Of a stretch of DNA of 64,000 nucleotides, positions 1-8,425 are shown one piece after another. Made by a program: the position numbers and the translations under genes. The notes beneath the pieces were generated by a model. It did not search any database. It saw nothing but the letters and a program-made list of their open reading frames with translations, and was not told the DNA's origin. Each line of letters starts with the position of its first letter. Within the stretch, counting starts at the first letter, position 1. The stretch comes from Pseudodesulfovibrio pelocollis (lineage in GTDB: Bacteria > Desulfobacterota > Desulfovibrionia > Desulfovibrionales > Desulfovibrionaceae), in the NCBI RefSeq assembly GCF_030282845.1, contig NZ_JASTWE010000005.1, positions 43,725-107,724 on the forward strand. Reading direction: 5' to 3'.

Positions 1-846
1 TGCGAGGTTTCCATAGGTCATTGAGAGGGCGCCGAGCACAGCCAGCAGCGTGGTGATCTCCAGGCCCGGCTTCAGGAACACGGCCAGCCGCGCCAGGATG
101 ACGATGGCGCCCATCTTGGGCAGCGTGGCCACAAAGGCGGCGGTTTCGTTGCTGGCCCCCTGGTACACGTCCGGGCACCAGAAGTGGAACGGGAACAGGG
201 CCAGCTTGAAGAACATGCCGCCCAGGAAGAGGCACAGGCCGACCACGGCCATGGGCTGGTCCGCAAAGGTCCACGACTTGTGCATCAGTTCGGCGATGTA
301 CGTGGTGTGCTGGCTGGCCATGATGTACGACAGACCATACAGGGCCAGGGCCGTGGCCACCGCGCCAAACAGGATGTACTTGACGCCCGCCTCGGCCGCG
401 CCCTTGTTCTTGGCGCGCAGGGGGATGACCGCATAGAGGCTGTAGGAGGCCAACTCCAAAGCGAGGTAGATGGTGATCAGCTCCACCGCCGAGGAGAGCA
501 TCATCAGCCCCAGGGCGGAGAAGCCGAGCATCATGTAGTAGTCGCTGCGCTTGCCCTCGGCCAGCGTGGGTTGGCGCGCGGCGTTGATGACCGTGACAAA
601 GAAACCGAACGCGATGGCGATCTTGAAGAACTGGGACATCATGTCTACCCTGTAGACATCCCAGAGCATCAGGCCTTCGTGGCCGTAGTTGACGATGGCC
701 ACGAAGAAGCCGAGGCCGGCGCCAAAGGGCAGCCATTTCTCCACCACGGGTTTCCATTCCCTGTCGCCGAGGCTTTGAATCATCAAAACCAGGACCAGAC
801 ACAGGAAGTACAGTTCCGGAACAACCAGAGTGATATCAAAGTTCAC
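1..846 (-). CDS. nuoN: NADH-quinone oxidoreductase subunit N (partial, 3' end outside window)
   Basis: Membrane subunit of complex I, one of the three antiporter-like proton-pumping subunits. About 282 N-terminal codons are visible; the gene continues past the left edge. The translation is a run of hydrophobic helices with the family signature FPFHFWCPDVYQGA, which holds the broken-helix region, and an ALELASYSLYA segment carrying the helix-5 glutamate. I chose the GTG at 844-846 because it follows the nuoM stop (859-861) and a GGAG 8 bases upstream; a second in-frame GTG lies 12 bases further up but has no ribosome site at the right distance. Last gene of the nuo operon. Confidence 0.93.
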   Translation of the reverse strand, partial: MNFDITLVVPELYFLCLVLVLMIQSLGDREWKPVVEKWLPFGAGLGFFVAIVNYGHEGLMLWDVYRVDMMSQFFKIAIAFGFFVTVINAARQPTLAEGKRSDYYMMLGFSALGLMMLSSAVELITIYLALELASYSLYAVIPLRAKNKGAAEAGVKYILFGAVATALALYGLSYIMASQHTTYIAELMHKSWTFADQPMAVVGLCLFLGGMFFKLALFPFHFWCPDVYQGASNETAAFVATLPKMGAIVILARLAVFLKPGLEITTLLAVLGALSMTYGNLA

Positions 847-858
847 GTCTGCCACTCC

Positions 859-2391
859 CTATTGCTTGTCCGCAACGACACCGAAGATGGCGGTTGCGGC
901 GGTTTGCATGGGCTGCTCGGTCTCCAGGTGGGCGACCTTGCGCCTGTCGAAGTTCTCCAGCAGCTTTTCGACTGACGGGTCGATGACCTTGAAGAACAGG
1001 GCCGGGTTGAGCCCGATCCAGAGCACGAACACCGCCGGAATGGTCAGGTAGACCCACTCCCTGGCGTTGAGATCCTTCCAGTTCCTGGCCGTGGCGGGCT
1101 TGCCCCAGGCCATCTTGAGCGACACGCGGAACATGTAGGCCGCGGCCAGCAGCGCGCCGGGCACGCAGAGCATGCCGATCCAGATGGACTTCTGGAAGGC
1201 GCCCACAAAGACCAGTATCTCGCCCACGAACCCGTTGGTGCCCGGGAAGCCGAAGGAGGCCAGGGCCATGAGTCCCCAGAAGAACATGAAGGCGGGCATG
1301 TACTTGCCAAGCCCCATGTTCTTCTCGATGTCGCGGCTGTGGCTGCGTTCGTAGACCGCGCCGATCATCATGAAGAGCGCGCCGGTGACGATGCCGTGGT
1401 TGAGCATCTGGAAGAGCGCGCCTTCCACGCCGCGCACGTTGAACAGGAATATGCCCAGGGTGACGAAGCCCATGTGGCCCACCGAAGAGTAGGCGACCAG
1501 CTTCTTGATGTCCGTCTGGCCCAGGGCGATGGCTCCGCCGTAGATGATGGAGACAATGGATATGGCGATCATCATCGGGGCGAAGTATTCACTGGCCGCC
1601 GGGGTCAGCGGCAGGCAGAAGCGCAGGAACCCGTAGGTGCCCATCTTCAGCAGCACGGCCGCCAGGATGACGGAACCGGCCGAGGGCGCCTGCACGTGCG
1701 CCGCCGGAAGCCAGGTGTGGAACGGGAACATGGGCACCTTGATGGCAAAGGCCAGCGCCATGGCCAGGAATGCCCAGAACTGGAAGCGGAAGGTGAAGAC
1801 GTGTTCCATCAACTCCGGGATGGCGAAGGTGCCGCCCGTGATCCTGAAGGCCACGATGGCCGCCAGGAGCAGGGTCGAACCGGCCAGGGTGTACAGGAAG
1901 AACTTGAGGGATGCGTACTTCCTGTCGTCTCCGCCCCAAACCGCGATGAGCAGGTACATGGGGATGAGCATGGCCTCCCAGAAGACGTAGAACAGGACGA
2001 AGTCAAGGGCGCAGAACACGCCCAGCACCGCCGAGGTCATGAACAGCAGGCAGAAGTGGAACTCCTTGACCCGCTTGCCGATGTAGGTCCAGGAACACAT
2101 GACGCAAAGCGGCAGCACCGCCAGCGTCAGCCAGACCATGAGTATGCTGATTCCATCCACGCCGAGGTAGTATTCCAGGCCCCATTGATGGACCCAGTGA
2201 TGACGCTCGACGAACTGGAAGTCCGCGTTTGGTGTATAGCCGAGCAGGGGCACGGCCAGAAGAAGCTCGATGACGGACACCACGAAGGTGTACATCCGCA
2301 CGACCTGCGGAGCCCGCAGGAAGAAGAGTCCGCAGGCCGCGACGAGCGGGAAAAGGATCAACAGTGTGAGTACCGGATATCCGAAGTCCAA
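859..2391 (-). CDS. nuoM: NADH-quinone oxidoreductase subunit M
   Basis: Proton-translocating membrane subunit of complex I, 510 residues, usual length for NuoM. About 14 hydrophobic helices are visible. Key residues are present: Glu139 in LFYVFWEAM (helix 5), Lys218 before PMFPFHTWLP (helix 7), and Lys249 in AAVLLKMG (helix 8). The start is a TTG at 2389-2391 with AGGAG eight bases upstream; no ATG fits. It lies 26 bases after the NuoL-like gene and 12 bases before nuoN, so it is cotranscribed with them. Confidence 0.95.
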   Translation of the reverse strand: MDFGYPVLTLLILFPLVAACGLFFLRAPQVVRMYTFVVSVIELLLAVPLLGYTPNADFQFVERHHWVHQWGLEYYLGVDGISILMVWLTLAVLPLCVMCSWTYIGKRVKEFHFCLLFMTSAVLGVFCALDFVLFYVFWEAMLIPMYLLIAVWGGDDRKYASLKFFLYTLAGSTLLLAAIVAFRITGGTFAIPELMEHVFTFRFQFWAFLAMALAFAIKVPMFPFHTWLPAAHVQAPSAGSVILAAVLLKMGTYGFLRFCLPLTPAASEYFAPMMIAISIVSIIYGGAIALGQTDIKKLVAYSSVGHMGFVTLGIFLFNVRGVEGALFQMLNHGIVTGALFMMIGAVYERSHSRDIEKNMGLGKYMPAFMFFWGLMALASFGFPGTNGFVGEILVFVGAFQKSIWIGMLCVPGALLAAAYMFRVSLKMAWGKPATARNWKDLNAREWVYLTIPAVFVLWIGLNPALFFKVIDPSVEKLLENFDRRKVAHLETEQPMQTAATAIFGVVADKQ

Positions 2392-2417
2392 AGCTAGCTC
2401 TCCTTAGATTGTCCGGC

Positions 2418-4211
2418 TTAGCCGAAGTACCAAACAAGGGCGAAGATGCCCAGGCCAAGAACGGCGGCATACGCCAGGTAGTCTTGCAGGCTCGCGTTCT
2501 GGACCTTGGCCCCCGCCCTGCCGATGTTCCTGACGGTGTAGGCGCTTCCGTCCACCACGGTGTCGATACCCTTCTTGTCGAACCAGGAGGTGCCGTCGCC
2601 CATGCCGATCAGCGAGCGCAGACCGGCCGTGCGGTAGACCTCGGTCCAGAAGTCGTCAACCTTCGAGACTGGCCAGCACAGGGTCCGCATGACCACGCGG
2701 CCGATGAGCCGGTAGAACCAGTCGAAGTCGAGGTTCAGCTTGGCATGCGGCGTGATGATGGCGCGGGTCAGGTAGAAGGCCAGCCCCGAGAATCCGAGCA
2801 GCAGGCCGGAGTTGATGACCTTGTCGATGGTCCAGGGATTGAAGGAGTAATCCGAGGCGAACGGCAGGTAGCGGTAGAGCATGTCGGGGTAGACGCCTTG
2901 GGCGATGCACAGCAGGCCGGTCAGGGCCATGCCCACGTACATGTTGACCGGGATGGGCTTGATCTCGCCCACGTAGTCCCGCTTGCCGCCCCAGAAGGCG
3001 AAGTACGGCAGCTTGATGCCCACCGAGATGAACGTGCCCACCGCCGCGATCTCCATGCCCAGGGCCAGCAGCGTATGATGCGCCTCGGCCGCCCCGGCGA
3101 TGGTCATGGTCTTGGAGATGAATCCGTTGAACAGCGGCATGCCCGAGATGGACAGGGCCGCCACCATGTACCAGACCATGACCCACGGCAGCCGGTAGGC
3201 CAGCCCGCCCAGCTTGTCGAGCTTGGCCGTGCCCACCGCGTAGAGCAGGCAGCCGGTGCCCATGAAGAGCAGACCTTTATAGAGGATATGGGCATAGGCG
3301 TGGGCGATGGCGCCGTTGAGCGTCATGGCCGTGCCGATGCCGATGCCCGCCACCATGTACCCCACCTGGGAGACGATGTGGTACGAGAGGATGCGCCGGG
3401 CGTTGTTCTCGATGCACGCGTACAGGACGCCGAAGACCGCCATGCAGGTACCGGCTATGGCCAGAACCTCCCAGCCCGCGAAGCCCCGGCAGAGCACGTA
3501 GACCGCAGTCTTGGTGGTGAAGGCGCACATGTACACCGCGCCGCCGATGGAGGCGCGGGGGTAGGCGTCGGGCAGCCAGGCGTGCAGGGGCACCACCGCG
3601 GCGTTGACGCAGAAGCCGATGAGGATCAGCCAGTCGTAGAGCTGGGCCGCGCCGGGCTCGACGCCGATGAAGGCGAAGGAGCCGGTGGCCTTGAACTTGA
3701 GCAGCAGGCCGGCCAGCAGGAACAGGCCGCCCACCGTATGATACATGAAGTAGCGGAAGCCCGCGCCCACCGATTCCTTGGTCCGGGCCTGCCAGATGAG
3801 GAACGTGGAGCCGATGCTCATCAGTTCCCAGAACAGGAAGACCGTGAGCAGGTCGCCCGCGAAGACGCAGCCGAACCCGCCAGCCACATAGAGGGAGCCG
3901 CAGACATAGTGCCCCCGGTCCTCCACATGCATGCCGTAGATGGCACCGGCCACCGCGATGACCGCGAAGACCTGGCCGAAGACGATGGACAGCTTGTCCA
4001 CCCGGCCAAGGACCAAGGCCTGGTCGAGATAGCCGATGGCACCGTACATGCCCGGCTCGATGGTCATGATGCTGGCCAGGGCGATGAAGGGCGGCAGCAG
4101 CGCCAGCGCGCCGCGAAAGGCCTTGTTCATCCACTGTTCTTTGGGGATAAACGGCACCAGGAGCGCCAGGGCCAGGAACGCCACGGAGGGATGGTAGAAG
4201 CTAATCTCCAT
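2418..4211 (-). CDS. Complex I antiporter-like subunit, NuoL/MrpD type (597 aa)
   Basis: Proton-conducting membrane transporter of the NuoL/M/N-MrpA/D superfamily, 597 residues. Helix-5 glutamate Glu129 is in FLFWELMS; the helix-7 region reads VVPLHAWLPDAYPRAS and is followed by a Lys in TTKTAVYV. The last 60 residues (DKKGIDTVVDG ... LQDYLAY) resemble the C-terminal end of NuoL, near the lateral helix, so this is the best nuoL equivalent in the operon. It is nevertheless short of a classic NuoL and is often labelled Na+/H+ antiporter subunit D in relatives. The ATG at 4211 has GGAGG six bases upstream and overlaps the stop of the preceding 86-residue gene by 11 bases, implying translational coupling. 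Confidence 0.85.
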   Translation of the reverse strand: MEISFYHPSVAFLALALLVPFIPKEQWMNKAFRGALALLPPFIALASIMTIEPGMYGAIGYLDQALVLGRVDKLSIVFGQVFAVIAVAGAIYGMHVEDRGHYVCGSLYVAGGFGCVFAGDLLTVFLFWELMSIGSTFLIWQARTKESVGAGFRYFMYHTVGGLFLLAGLLLKFKATGSFAFIGVEPGAAQLYDWLILIGFCVNAAVVPLHAWLPDAYPRASIGGAVYMCAFTTKTAVYVLCRGFAGWEVLAIAGTCMAVFGVLYACIENNARRILSYHIVSQVGYMVAGIGIGTAMTLNGAIAHAYAHILYKGLLFMGTGCLLYAVGTAKLDKLGGLAYRLPWVMVWYMVAALSISGMPLFNGFISKTMTIAGAAEAHHTLLALGMEIAAVGTFISVGIKLPYFAFWGGKRDYVGEIKPIPVNMYVGMALTGLLCIAQGVYPDMLYRYLPFASDYSFNPWTIDKVINSGLLLGFSGLAFYLTRAIITPHAKLNLDFDWFYRLIGRVVMRTLCWPVSKVDDFWTEVYRTAGLRSLIGMGDGTSWFDKKGIDTVVDGSAYTVRNIGRAGAKVQNASLQDYLAYAAVLGLGIFALVWYFG

Positions 4212-4461
4212 AGTAGTCCTCCTTTCTGGCGATGAAGGGTTGAATGATCTTTTTCATGATGATGACCATCCCAAGGCCGACCACAAGGCCGAATCCGGCG
4301 AAGAACCCGGGGTACTTGTCGAGGCCGAAGTGCGGGTGATGCGTGACAAAGGGGACGTTGAGCACCAGCAGCACGGCCAGCACCACGAAGAAGATGATCT
4401 TCCACGTCTTCCTGTTGTCTCTCCATTTGGCGAGCAGCTCGCCCAGTCCGTTCTGACTCAT
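4201..4461 (-). CDS. Small two-helix membrane protein of the nuo operon
   Basis: 86 residues with two hydrophobic segments (about 21-39 and 52-72), a Lys/Arg-rich cytoplasmic start (LAKWRDNRKTWK) and a charged tail. I do not recognise a named family. It sits between the two antiporter-type genes in the place where nuoL would be, 9 bases after one and overlapping the other, so it is probably an accessory subunit of the membrane arm, comparable in size to MrpC/MrpF-type subunits; that comparison is inference only. Confidence 0.75.
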   Translation of the reverse strand: MSQNGLGELLAKWRDNRKTWKIIFFVVLAVLLVLNVPFVTHHPHFGLDKYPGFFAGFGLVVGLGMVIIMKKIIQPFIARKEDYYGD

Positions 4462-4470
4462 TATATCCCC

Positions 4471-6021
4471 CTAGAACTTGCCGAAGACGTTGACGAAGTT
4501 CAGGAACGTCTGCGGGTACAGACCCAGCAACACGGAGATGATCGCGGTGATGAACAGCGGCACGACCATGGTTTTCGACGCCTCGCTGTACTGCGCGATG
4601 TTCGCCTCGGGCGCGGCCGTCTTGAAGAAGGCGCGGTAGAGGATGGGCACGAAGTAGCCCGCGTTGAGCGCGGTACTGGCCAGAAGCGCCAGCAGAAGCG
4701 GCATCTGCTCGGCCTGGAGCGAGCCGTTGACCAGATACCACTTGGAGGCGAACCCGCACACCGGCGGCATGCCGATCATCGAAAGCGAGGCCAGGCCAAA
4801 GGCGGCAAAGGTCCACGGCATCCTGCGGCCAAGCCCATCCATGAGGCTGATCTTCTTCAGGTGCGTGGCCACGTAGATCGCCCCGGCCGCCATGAACAGC
4901 GTGATCTTGGAGAAGGCGTGGTGGGCGATGTGCATCACCCCGCCCTGCACTGCCGAATCCGTGAGCATGGTCACGCCAATGACGATGTAGGAGAGCTGGG
5001 ACACGGTGGAATAGGCCAGCCGCGCCTTGATGTCGTCCTTGGTCAGGGCGATGAGGGAGGCCACCACGATGGTGAAGGCCGCGATGTATGCGGTGCCGAT
5101 GCCCAGCGTGGTGTCGCCGAGCATGGTGCCCGGTGCTCCCACGAAGACGTCGCTCAAGGTCAGCGTGCCCGCCGTCTTGGTGCCGAAGCCCGAGAGGACG
5201 ATGCGGCTGACGCAGAACACGCCCGCCTTGACAACCGCCACCGCGTGCAGCAGGGCCGAGACCGGGGTGGGCGCGACCATGGCCGAGGGCAGCCAGTTGT
5301 GGAAGGGCATGAGCGCTGCCTTGCCAATGCCGAAGATGTACAGCCAGTAGGTCAGCGCCACCAGCCTGGGATGCTCTGCCACCACCTCGGCGGAGAACAT
5401 GCCGTTGACGATGTCGGTCAGGTGGAAGTCCAGGTTGCCGACCAGCACGTAGGTGAGGACCATGGCGGGCAGCAGGAAGAGCTTGGACGTTCCCATCAGG
5501 TAGACAATGTACTTGCGCGCGCCCGACTTGGCCTCGTCGTCCTCGTGGTGGTAGACCAGAGGATAGGTGAACACCGTGATGACCTCGTAGAAGAGGTAGA
5601 GGGTGAACACGTTGGCCGCGAAGGCCACGCCCACGGCGCCGAAGATGGCCACCGCGAAGCAGATGTAGTAGCGGGTCTGGGCGTGTTCCTTGAGCCCGCG
5701 CATGTAGCCGATGTTGTAACTGGTGGCAAAAAACCACAGGAACGACGCGATGAGAGCGAAGATCATGCCCAGGCCGTCGGCGGCAAAGGCAATGGTGATG
5801 CCCGGCATTATCGTCGTCACATGGAAGAACCACACCTCGCCGCTCAGCACGGCGGGAGCCATGGACAACACACACACGAACGTGGCGGCGGCGGCGACAA
5901 AGCTGACCGCCTCCCGTTTGTTTTCATCTTTGCGGTTCAGCCAGATAAAGAGCGGCGCGATCAGCGTGATCACCACCGGCAGGAGTATCCGGGAACTCTC
6001 TATGGTAACCCCGTCCATCAT
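4471..6021 (-). CDS. Complex I antiporter-like subunit, MrpD type (516 aa)
   Basis: Second antiporter-type membrane subunit next to nuoK, 516 residues, about 14 helices. Glu146 in LYLFYEVITV is the helix-5 glutamate; the helix-7 region LMPFHNWLPSAMVAPTP is followed by a Lys in HAVAVVKAGVF. It resembles the monovalent cation/H+ antiporter subunit D family more than classical NuoL and lacks the long NuoL tail. Two ATG codons stand in tandem at 6021 and 6018; the first has AAGGA at a good distance. It follows nuoK by two bases. Confidence 0.87.
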   Translation of the reverse strand: MMDGVTIESSRILLPVVITLIAPLFIWLNRKDENKREAVSFVAAAATFVCVLSMAPAVLSGEVWFFHVTTIMPGITIAFAADGLGMIFALIASFLWFFATSYNIGYMRGLKEHAQTRYYICFAVAIFGAVGVAFAANVFTLYLFYEVITVFTYPLVYHHEDDEAKSGARKYIVYLMGTSKLFLLPAMVLTYVLVGNLDFHLTDIVNGMFSAEVVAEHPRLVALTYWLYIFGIGKAALMPFHNWLPSAMVAPTPVSALLHAVAVVKAGVFCVSRIVLSGFGTKTAGTLTLSDVFVGAPGTMLGDTTLGIGTAYIAAFTIVVASLIALTKDDIKARLAYSTVSQLSYIVIGVTMLTDSAVQGGVMHIAHHAFSKITLFMAAGAIYVATHLKKISLMDGLGRRMPWTFAAFGLASLSMIGMPPVCGFASKWYLVNGSLQAEQMPLLLALLASTALNAGYFVPILYRAFFKTAAPEANIAQYSEASKTMVVPLFITAIISVLLGLYPQTFLNFVNVFGKF

Positions 6022-6023
6022 AG

Positions 6024-6332
6024 CTATTCCTTCAAGGTAGTGATGTCACTGGTTTGGGCGGAACCGAACCGCCGGGCAACGACCACGACTATGGCCAGCA
6101 CGAGGGTGGCCTCGGCCGCCGCGAGTCCCATGACGAACAGGGTGCCGAGTTGGCCGAGGGTCGCGCTGAAATCCGTGAGCTGGGCAGCCGCCACGATGGA
6201 CAGGCCAGCGCCGTTGAGCATCAGCTCCACGCAGATCAGCATGCCGACAAGGCTTCTCCGCTGGGTCAGGCCGAAGAGGCCCGCGCACAGCAGGATCAGC
6301 GCAACGATTTGGTAAAGGGTCAGGGCGCTCAT
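6024..6332 (-). CDS. nuoK: NADH-quinone oxidoreductase subunit K
   Basis: 102-residue membrane subunit of complex I with three helices. The two glutamates needed for proton transfer are present: Glu36 in ICVELMLNG and Glu74 in AAAEATLVLA. Start ATG at 6332 has GGAGG eight bases upstream and directly abuts the nuoJ stop. Confidence 0.96.
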   Translation of the reverse strand: MSALTLYQIVALILLCAGLFGLTQRRSLVGMLICVELMLNGAGLSIVAAAQLTDFSATLGQLGTLFVMGLAAAEATLVLAIVVVVARRFGSAQTSDITTLKE

Positions 6333-6842
6333 CTATTTTCCCTCCCTTTTTTCCCAGGTCAGGAGCACGGCCCCGGCCATGGCCACCATGAGGATCACCG
6401 AGATCAGCTCAAAGGGCAGGAAGTAGGAGCTGAGCAATCCCTCGCCCAGCTGCTTGATGCTCACCTCCGTGGGCACCGCGATGGACTCCACCGGCCGAGT
6501 CATGACCAGCCAGCCCAGCACCGCCGCGGGCGCGATGGTGGCGGCCAGCCCGAGGACGCTGGTCTTCATGGGCACACGGCCGGACTCGTCGCCGCCGCTT
6601 TCCGCCCGGGTGAGCATCACCGCGAAGAAGATCAGCACGCTGACCGCGCCGACATAGATGAGCAACTGCATGAAGGCCATGAAGGGGGACGCCAGCAGCA
6701 GATACATGCCCGCCACGCCGATCAGGGTGATGATCAGCCCGACCAGGGCGCGCACCAGGCTGGAACTCGACACGGCGAGAATGGACCCGCCGAGGATGAC
6801 AGCCGTGTAGACACAGAATGCCACTTTAGCCATTATTTCCAT
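6333..6842 (-). CDS. nuoJ: NADH-quinone oxidoreductase subunit J
   Basis: 169-residue complex I membrane subunit with five predicted helices; the segment LIYVGAVSVLIFFAVML is the family hallmark (the helix that carries the pi-bulge). The ATG at 6842 has GGAGG six bases upstream; an alternative ATG lies at 6833. It starts two bases from the nuoI stop. Confidence 0.95.
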   Translation of the reverse strand: MEIMAKVAFCVYTAVILGGSILAVSSSSLVRALVGLIITLIGVAGMYLLLASPFMAFMQLLIYVGAVSVLIFFAVMLTRAESGGDESGRVPMKTSVLGLAATIAPAAVLGWLVMTRPVESIAVPTEVSIKQLGEGLLSSYFLPFELISVILMVAMAGAVLLTWEKREGK

Positions 6843-6843
6843 A

Positions 6844-7431
6844 TTATGCCTCCTTCTGCGCCGCGGCCGGCCTGGCTTCGGGCTTGGGAGCGGAGGCGGA
6901 CACCTCGGCCGCCTGCTCGCGCAGCCGGGCGAGAAGATCGATGTGCATCTCCTTGCGGGAGGTGGCCACCCAATAGATGTTGCTGGAGAAGCGCAGCGTG
7001 TTGACAGGGCAGTTGTCGATGCAGGTGCCGCACAGGCTGCACAGCGTGTAGTCGTACATGAACTTGGTCGGCTGCTTGGGGGCCTTGGGCCTGACGACCT
7101 TCTCCCCCCGCTCCTCGGCCTCCTTCCAGGCCTGCTCCTGCTCCGGCGTGGTCGCCGGCGGCTTGCTCTTGACGACCTTGAGGCAGTTGGACGGACAATT
7201 GGTCACGCACATCATGCAGGAGATGCACTTTGGCATGGCCGGGTCCTTGGGCATGCCGACCAGTTCCACGTGCCCGCCGTAGGTGGACAGGTTCTCGCTG
7301 TCGATGACCTGGCGCGGGTAGTGGACGGTGATCAGCGGCTTGCAGAAGTACTTGCCCGTGATCTTGAGCCCCACCAGCAGGCTCCAGCAGTCGAGTATCG
7401 GCTGTATGACGTGTTTTCTCAAAGCGTTCAT
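6844..7431 (-). CDS. nuoI: NADH-quinone oxidoreductase subunit I, 2x[4Fe-4S]
   Basis: Peripheral-arm ferredoxin-like subunit, 195 residues, holding clusters N6a and N6b. Cysteines are Cys69/72/75/79 (CISCMMCVTNCP) and Cys131/134/137/141 (CSLCGTCIDNCP). The linker between Cys79 and Cys131 is 52 residues and rich in Pro, Glu and Lys; in the E. coli and Thermus proteins, as I recall them, it is about 29-35, so there is an insertion. The C-terminus ends in an Ala/Pro/Glu tail (165-195). Confidence 0.95.
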   Translation of the reverse strand: MNALRKHVIQPILDCWSLLVGLKITGKYFCKPLITVHYPRQVIDSENLSTYGGHVELVGMPKDPAMPKCISCMMCVTNCPSNCLKVVKSKPPATTPEQEQAWKEAEERGEKVVRPKAPKQPTKFMYDYTLCSLCGTCIDNCPVNTLRFSSNIYWVATSRKEMHIDLLARLREQAAEVSASAPKPEARPAAAQKEA

Positions 7432-7441
7432 TATGACACCC

Positions 7442-8416
7442 CTACAGCTTCATGATCAGTGCCGTGGCCAGCAGATTGAACGTCGCCAGCGGCAGCAGCC
7501 ATTTCCAGTTGATGTTCAGAAGCTGGTCGAACCGCACACGGGGGAAGGTCCAGCGGGCCCATATCATGAGGAACAGCAGGGCGTAGGTCTTGATGAGCAT
7601 CCACCACCACCCTTCTATGCCCGGGATGGGGCCGTGGAAGCCGCCCAGGAAGAGCACCGAGCAGATGGAGCAGATGACGACCATGTACCCGTACTCGGCC
7701 ATGAAGAAGAGGCCGAAGCCCATGGACGAATACTCGGTGTGGAATCCTGCGGTCAGCTCCGATTCGGCCTCGGCGAGGTCGAAGGGAGCGCGGTTGGTCT
7801 CGCCGAACATGGCGACGATGAAGATGATGAAGGCCAGCGGCTGCTTCCAGATGAACCAGTTGCCGATGTGTCCGGCCTGCTGGGCCGTGATCTCGGTCAG
7901 GTTGAGGGTGCCGGTCATGAAGGCGATGGCCAGCACGGTGAGCAGCAGCGGGATTTCGTAGGCCACGGTCTGGGCCACGGCGCGGGCCGCACCCAGGATG
8001 CCCCACTTGTTGTTGGAGCCCCAACCGGCCAGGATCAGGGCCAGGCCGTTGAAGCTGGAGAAGGCCAAGATCAGCAGCAGGCCGAGATCGACCTCCATGC
8101 CGGTGAGCACCGGGCCGTAGGGAATGGGCATGAAGAGCAGCAAAACCGGGATCATGGACAGGATCGGGGCCAGCCAATAGAGGAAACGGTCCGCGTTGTC
8201 CGGGGTCAGGAGCTGCTTGCCCATGAGTTTGAGGCCGTCGATGAGGGTCTGCAACACGCCGTGGGGACCGACTTCAAAGGGGCCGGGCCGGCGCTGGATG
8301 TGGCCCGCGAACTTGCGCTCGCAGTAGACCAGCACCAGGGCGTTGACGGCCAGCCAGGCCATGGAGCCGACCACGGCTACGACCAGCGGTATCAGGTTCT
8401 GTATGAATTCGTTCAT
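7442..8416 (-). CDS. nuoH: NADH-quinone oxidoreductase subunit H
   Basis: 324-residue membrane subunit joining the two arms of complex I and forming part of the quinone cavity. Eight hydrophobic helices, with family motifs RRPGPFEVGPHGVLQTLID near the start, a GWGSNNKWG loop, and ETNRAPFDLAEAESEL with the acidic quinone-site residues. It is the right length and lies between nuoD and nuoI. Confidence 0.97.
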   Translation of the reverse strand: MNEFIQNLIPLVVAVVGSMAWLAVNALVLVYCERKFAGHIQRRPGPFEVGPHGVLQTLIDGLKLMGKQLLTPDNADRFLYWLAPILSMIPVLLLFMPIPYGPVLTGMEVDLGLLLILAFSSFNGLALILAGWGSNNKWGILGAARAVAQTVAYEIPLLLTVLAIAFMTGTLNLTEITAQQAGHIGNWFIWKQPLAFIIFIVAMFGETNRAPFDLAEAESELTAGFHTEYSSMGFGLFFMAEYGYMVVICSICSVLFLGGFHGPIPGIEGWWWMLIKTYALLFLMIWARWTFPRVRFDQLLNINWKWLLPLATFNLLATALIMKL

Positions 8417-8425
8417 TGATCCATC

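Noticed and set aside
2409..4235. 608-codon open frame opposite the NuoL-like gene, and similar long plus-strand frames at 4240-6315, 29262-31775 and 51907-54627
   Set aside because: These are mirror frames of GC-rich genes: they are full of Gly, Arg, His and Ala, show no domains, and the minus-strand proteins are clearly real.
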